A stretch of 64,000 nt of DNA, from NCBI GenBank assembly GCA_045223915.1, contig JBGUZU010000015.1, forward strand, positions 62,001 through 126,000, in the 5' to 3' direction. Origin of the DNA: Ruminimicrobiellum sp045223915. GTDB taxonomy: Bacteria > Elusimicrobiota > Endomicrobiia > Endomicrobiales > Endomicrobiaceae. A program made the position numbers and the translations under genes. Of this stretch, positions 61,690 to 64,000 are shown piece by piece. Numbering within the stretch: position 1 is the stretch's first letter; the number at the start of each line of letters is the position of its first letter. A model generated the notes under the pieces. The model was not told the DNA's origin and ran no database searches. It saw nothing but the letters and a program-made list of their open reading frames with translations.

Positions 61690-63684
61690 TTATTTCAAAT
61701 TCTTTTCAATTTCTTTTGTTACTTTTTCAGGTGTAGCTTGTTCTATTACTGTTGTTCCTACACTTACTACAGGTCCTCTTGAACATCTTTCAAAACAGAA
61801 AGAAGCTTTAACTTCAACTTTATCTGCAATTTTTTTGGATTCAACAAAATCAAGTATGGATTTCAATATCTTTTGAGAACCTCTTAACATACAACCTGTT
61901 CCGAAACAAACATTTACTTTAACACAGTTTGCATCAGTTGCAGCTTGAATTAAGAAAGGTTTTTCTGTTATTCTTCTTCTGTTTGTATGGAAAGTATGCA
62001 ATATTTCGTGAGCTTTTTCACCGCCTACAGCGCCCAAAATTTCTTTATAAACCTGTTGAACATAAGGGTTGTCCTGAGGTTTGTGAAGTTCGAGAACACT
62101 GTCGTTTTCATAAAGACATTTTGTTCTCTTGTTTCTTACTTCGAGTTTATCATATACAGGTTGTCCTGCTCCGCCGATACATCCTCCGGGGCAAGCCATA
62201 ACTTCGATTAAATCATATTCTTTTTCTTTATTCTTAATTTGTTTTATAACTTTTCTTGCATTACCTAATCCGTAAACAACAGCTAATCTCAAATCTTTGT
62301 CACCGACTTTTAAGTTAGCTTCTCTTATACCTTCTTCACCTCTGATAAATGCAAATTCATCTGTATCGTTAGAATTTTCTTTAGATAATACATTTCTCAA
62401 AACAGCTTCCGCAACACCGCCGGAATTACCGAATATAACACCGCCTCCGGTCTTAAATCCTAAAGGCATATCGAATGCGGACTGTTCAAGATTTGCAAAA
62501 GAAAGACCGGATTCTTCTATCATTCTTGCAAGTTCTTGTGTTGTTAAAACTATATCCGTATCGGGAATTCCGTCTTTCGAAAGTTCAGGTCTTGTAGCTT
62601 CAAATTTCTTTGCCGTACAAGGCATAACCGAAACTACCACCAAATCTTCTCTCTTTATTCCGTACATTTTAGGCAACATTTCTTTTGCTAATGATCCGAA
62701 CATTCCTTGAGGAGACATACAACTTGAAAGGTTCTTTATCATATCAGGATAATATTGTTCAGTGAATTTTATCCATGCAGGACAACATGATGTGAATTGA
62801 GGTAATTTTTCACCTTTTGTAAATCTTTCAACAAATTCATTTGCTTCTTCAACGATTGTTAAATCCGCCGTGAAAGAAACATCAAATACTTTAAAGAATC
62901 CCATAGATTTTAAAGCGGTTACCATTTTACCTGCGGCTTCCGTTCCGGATTCTTTTGCTATCCCGAAAGCTTCACCGATTGCAGCTCTTACTGCAGGAGC
63001 AATTGCTACAACAACTTTCTTATCTTTATTTCCTAAAGCACTCCAAACTTTTGTTACATCGGATTTTATTGTTAATGCACCGGTAGGACATACTCTTGTA
63101 CATTGACCGCAATAAATACATTCCGAAGATGCAAGACTCTTTCCGAAACTCGGGCTTACAGTTGCATGTGAGCCTCTGAATGAAAAATCTATTGCACCTA
63201 CAGTTTGAATTTCTTCGCAGAATCTTACACAATCACCGCAGAGAACACATTTGTTAGGATCTCTTACGATAGACGGTGTTGAGAAATCTTTAGGTGTATC
63301 TTTTACTATCTTTTTGTATCTTATTGTCTGTATTCCCAATCTTCTTGCAAGTGTTTGGAGTTGGCAATGTTCACTCTTGTGGCAAGAGGTACATTCTCTG
63401 TCGTGGTTTGCAAGTAACAATTCAACTATAATCTTTCTTAATTCTCTTATTTCGTTACTGTTTGTTACAACTACCATACCGTCTTCCGCGGGAGTTGAAC
63501 ATGCAGGAACAAGACCTCTTTTTTCTACATTTACCAAACACAATCTGCAGGCACCGTAAGTGCTAAGTTCGGAATGATAACAAAATGTAGGTAATTCTAT
63601 ATTTGCTTTTCTTATAACTTCCAAAAGATTTTTCTCTTTATCAAAAGAAACTTTTTTACCGTTAATAGTTAATGTTTTTTCCAT
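61690..63684 (-). CDS. hydA: [FeFe] hydrogenase catalytic subunit with thioredoxin-like C-terminal domain
   Basis: 664 residues. N-terminal [2Fe-2S] domain (FCYHSELSTYGACRLC), His-ligated [4Fe-4S] (HDRECTSCHKSEHC), two [4Fe-4S] ferredoxin motifs (CVLCGDCVRFCEE and CIYCGQCTRVCP). H-cluster motifs: FTSCCPAWIKF, MPCTAKKFEA, VMACPGGCIGGAGQP. A C-terminal [2Fe-2S] thioredoxin-like domain has CFGTGCMLRGS and CFERCSRGP. This full set is that of HydA in trimeric, often electron-bifurcating hydrogenases using ferredoxin and NAD(P)H. hydB ends 4 bases upstream and carries the ribosome site GAGAGGA. Bifurcation is inferred from architecture. Confidence 0.96.
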   Translation of the reverse strand: MEKTLTINGKKVSFDKEKNLLEVIRKANIELPTFCYHSELSTYGACRLCLVNVEKRGLVPACSTPAEDGMVVVTNSNEIRELRKIIVELLLANHDRECTSCHKSEHCQLQTLARRLGIQTIRYKKIVKDTPKDFSTPSIVRDPNKCVLCGDCVRFCEEIQTVGAIDFSFRGSHATVSPSFGKSLASSECIYCGQCTRVCPTGALTIKSDVTKVWSALGNKDKKVVVAIAPAVRAAIGEAFGIAKESGTEAAGKMVTALKSMGFFKVFDVSFTADLTIVEEANEFVERFTKGEKLPQFTSCCPAWIKFTEQYYPDMIKNLSSCMSPQGMFGSLAKEMLPKMYGIKREDLVVVSVMPCTAKKFEATRPELSKDGIPDTDIVLTTQELARMIEESGLSFANLEQSAFDMPLGFKTGGGVIFGNSGGVAEAVLRNVLSKENSNDTDEFAFIRGEEGIREANLKVGDKDLRLAVVYGLGNARKVIKQIKNKEKEYDLIEVMACPGGCIGGAGQPVYDKLEVRNKRTKCLYENDSVLELHKPQDNPYVQQVYKEILGAVGGEKAHEILHTFHTNRRRITEKPFLIQAATDANCVKVNVCFGTGCMLRGSQKILKSILDFVESKKIADKVEVKASFCFERCSRGPVVSVGTTVIEQATPEKVTKEIEKNLK

Positions 63685-63687
63685 ATA

Positions 63688-64000
63688 TTATCCTCTCTTC
63701 ACAGCACCAAATTTACATGTTGCAACACAAGCACCGCATTTTACACATAAGCTTTGGTCTATAGAATGTTTTTGTTTTACTGCACCTTTAATAGCTCCTA
63801 CAGGACACTTTCTTGCACAAGCCGTACAACCGATACATTTTGTTTGATCGATTGTGATTTGTGTTAAGCTGGAACATACTCCCGCAGGACATCTCTTTTC
63901 TTTAACGTGTGCATCATATTCATCTCTGAAATATTTCAAAGTAGATAATACCGGATTTGGTGCTGTTTTACCTAAAGCACATAAAGAACCTACTCTAACT
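63688..64000 (-). CDS. hydB: Hydrogenase subunit HydB (NuoF-like), C-terminal end only
   Basis: Partial; runs off the window. Readable end: SLCALGKTAPNPVLSTLKYF as in the NuoF/HydB [4Fe-4S] region, then EKRCPAGVCSSL and two [4Fe-4S] ferredoxin motifs CIGCTACARKCPVGAI and CVKCGACVATCKFGAV. This C-terminal ferredoxin pair is typical of HydB and of NADP-reducing hydrogenase flavoprotein subunits rather than complex I NuoF. The TTG at 63939 is internal, because homology continues upstream of it. Confidence 0.9.
   Translation of the reverse strand, partial: VRVGSLCALGKTAPNPVLSTLKYFRDEYDAHVKEKRCPAGVCSSLTQITIDQTKCIGCTACARKCPVGAIKGAVKQKHSIDQSLCVKCGACVATCKFGAVKRG

Overview
The window reads as a chromosome segment from an AT-rich, Gram-negative, anaerobic bacterium. 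Evidence for a double membrane: an AsmA-like protein, two TolC-type channels, two tripartite efflux systems and a Mla-type lipid transport pair. Evidence for anaerobic metabolism: a multi-cluster [FeFe] hydrogenase (HydA, with part of HydB). The mix of a split dcw cluster, a stand-alone TrpB2-type enzyme, a HydAB-type hydrogenase and a giant multidomain exported protein fits the Elusimicrobiota/Omnitrophota neighbourhood. That placement is inference; no 16S or marker search was possible.

Layout. 1-7.3 kb: cell wall and division cluster, murC (partial), a secreted protein with its own promoter and terminator, then murB-ddl-ftsQ-ftsA-ftsZ-pgeF, closed by a terminator shared with a tRNA-Phe on the other strand. 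7.4-9.2 kb (minus): YtxH/DUF948 envelope proteins and an orphan sugar-type ABC ATPase. 9.3-13.3 kb: trpB2, a short pyruvate kinase and a ZIP metal transporter, separated by families of intergenic repeats. 13.3-21.6 kb: AsmA-like protein, TolC-MacA-MacB efflux, Spy-like protein. 21.7-24.6 kb (minus): patatin, rlmN, htpX. 24.6-34.9 kb: CpXC protein, small membrane protein, TolC-adaptor-RND-RND efflux operon. 34.9-46.4 kb (mostly minus): aroK, aroC, radA, mlaD, mlaF, DUF1844, gltX, hisG, CvpA-like, DUF1015, with one plus-strand Spy-like gene. 46.5-60.6 kb: a small leaderless membrane-protein gene followed by one uninterrupted 13.6-kb gene. 60.7-64 kb: lipoprotein, a hydrogenase-associated SpoIIE C-terminal domain, hydA and the end of hydB.

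The most striking locus is the 4521-residue protein. In a single reading frame I can read a signal anchor, a TIKI/ChaN/TraB-like domain, a caspase-like Cys/His domain, two CPBP (CAAX-type) intramembrane protease modules, an HD phosphohydrolase domain with an internal duplication, a six-fold helical repeat and a PD-(D/E)XK-like nuclease core. It follows a leaderless gene whose stop codon lies in the loop of a strong intrinsic terminator, with no room for a promoter between that terminator and the giant gene. This suggests that translation of the small gene decides whether the giant gene is transcribed.

Three wider patterns recur. First, four genes have a -10 box 6-8 bases before ATG (leaderless mRNAs). 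Second, several genes have their stop codon at the apex of a hairpin. Third, composite intergenic repeats (a short palindrome touching a stop codon plus a periodic tract) fill most longer spacers.
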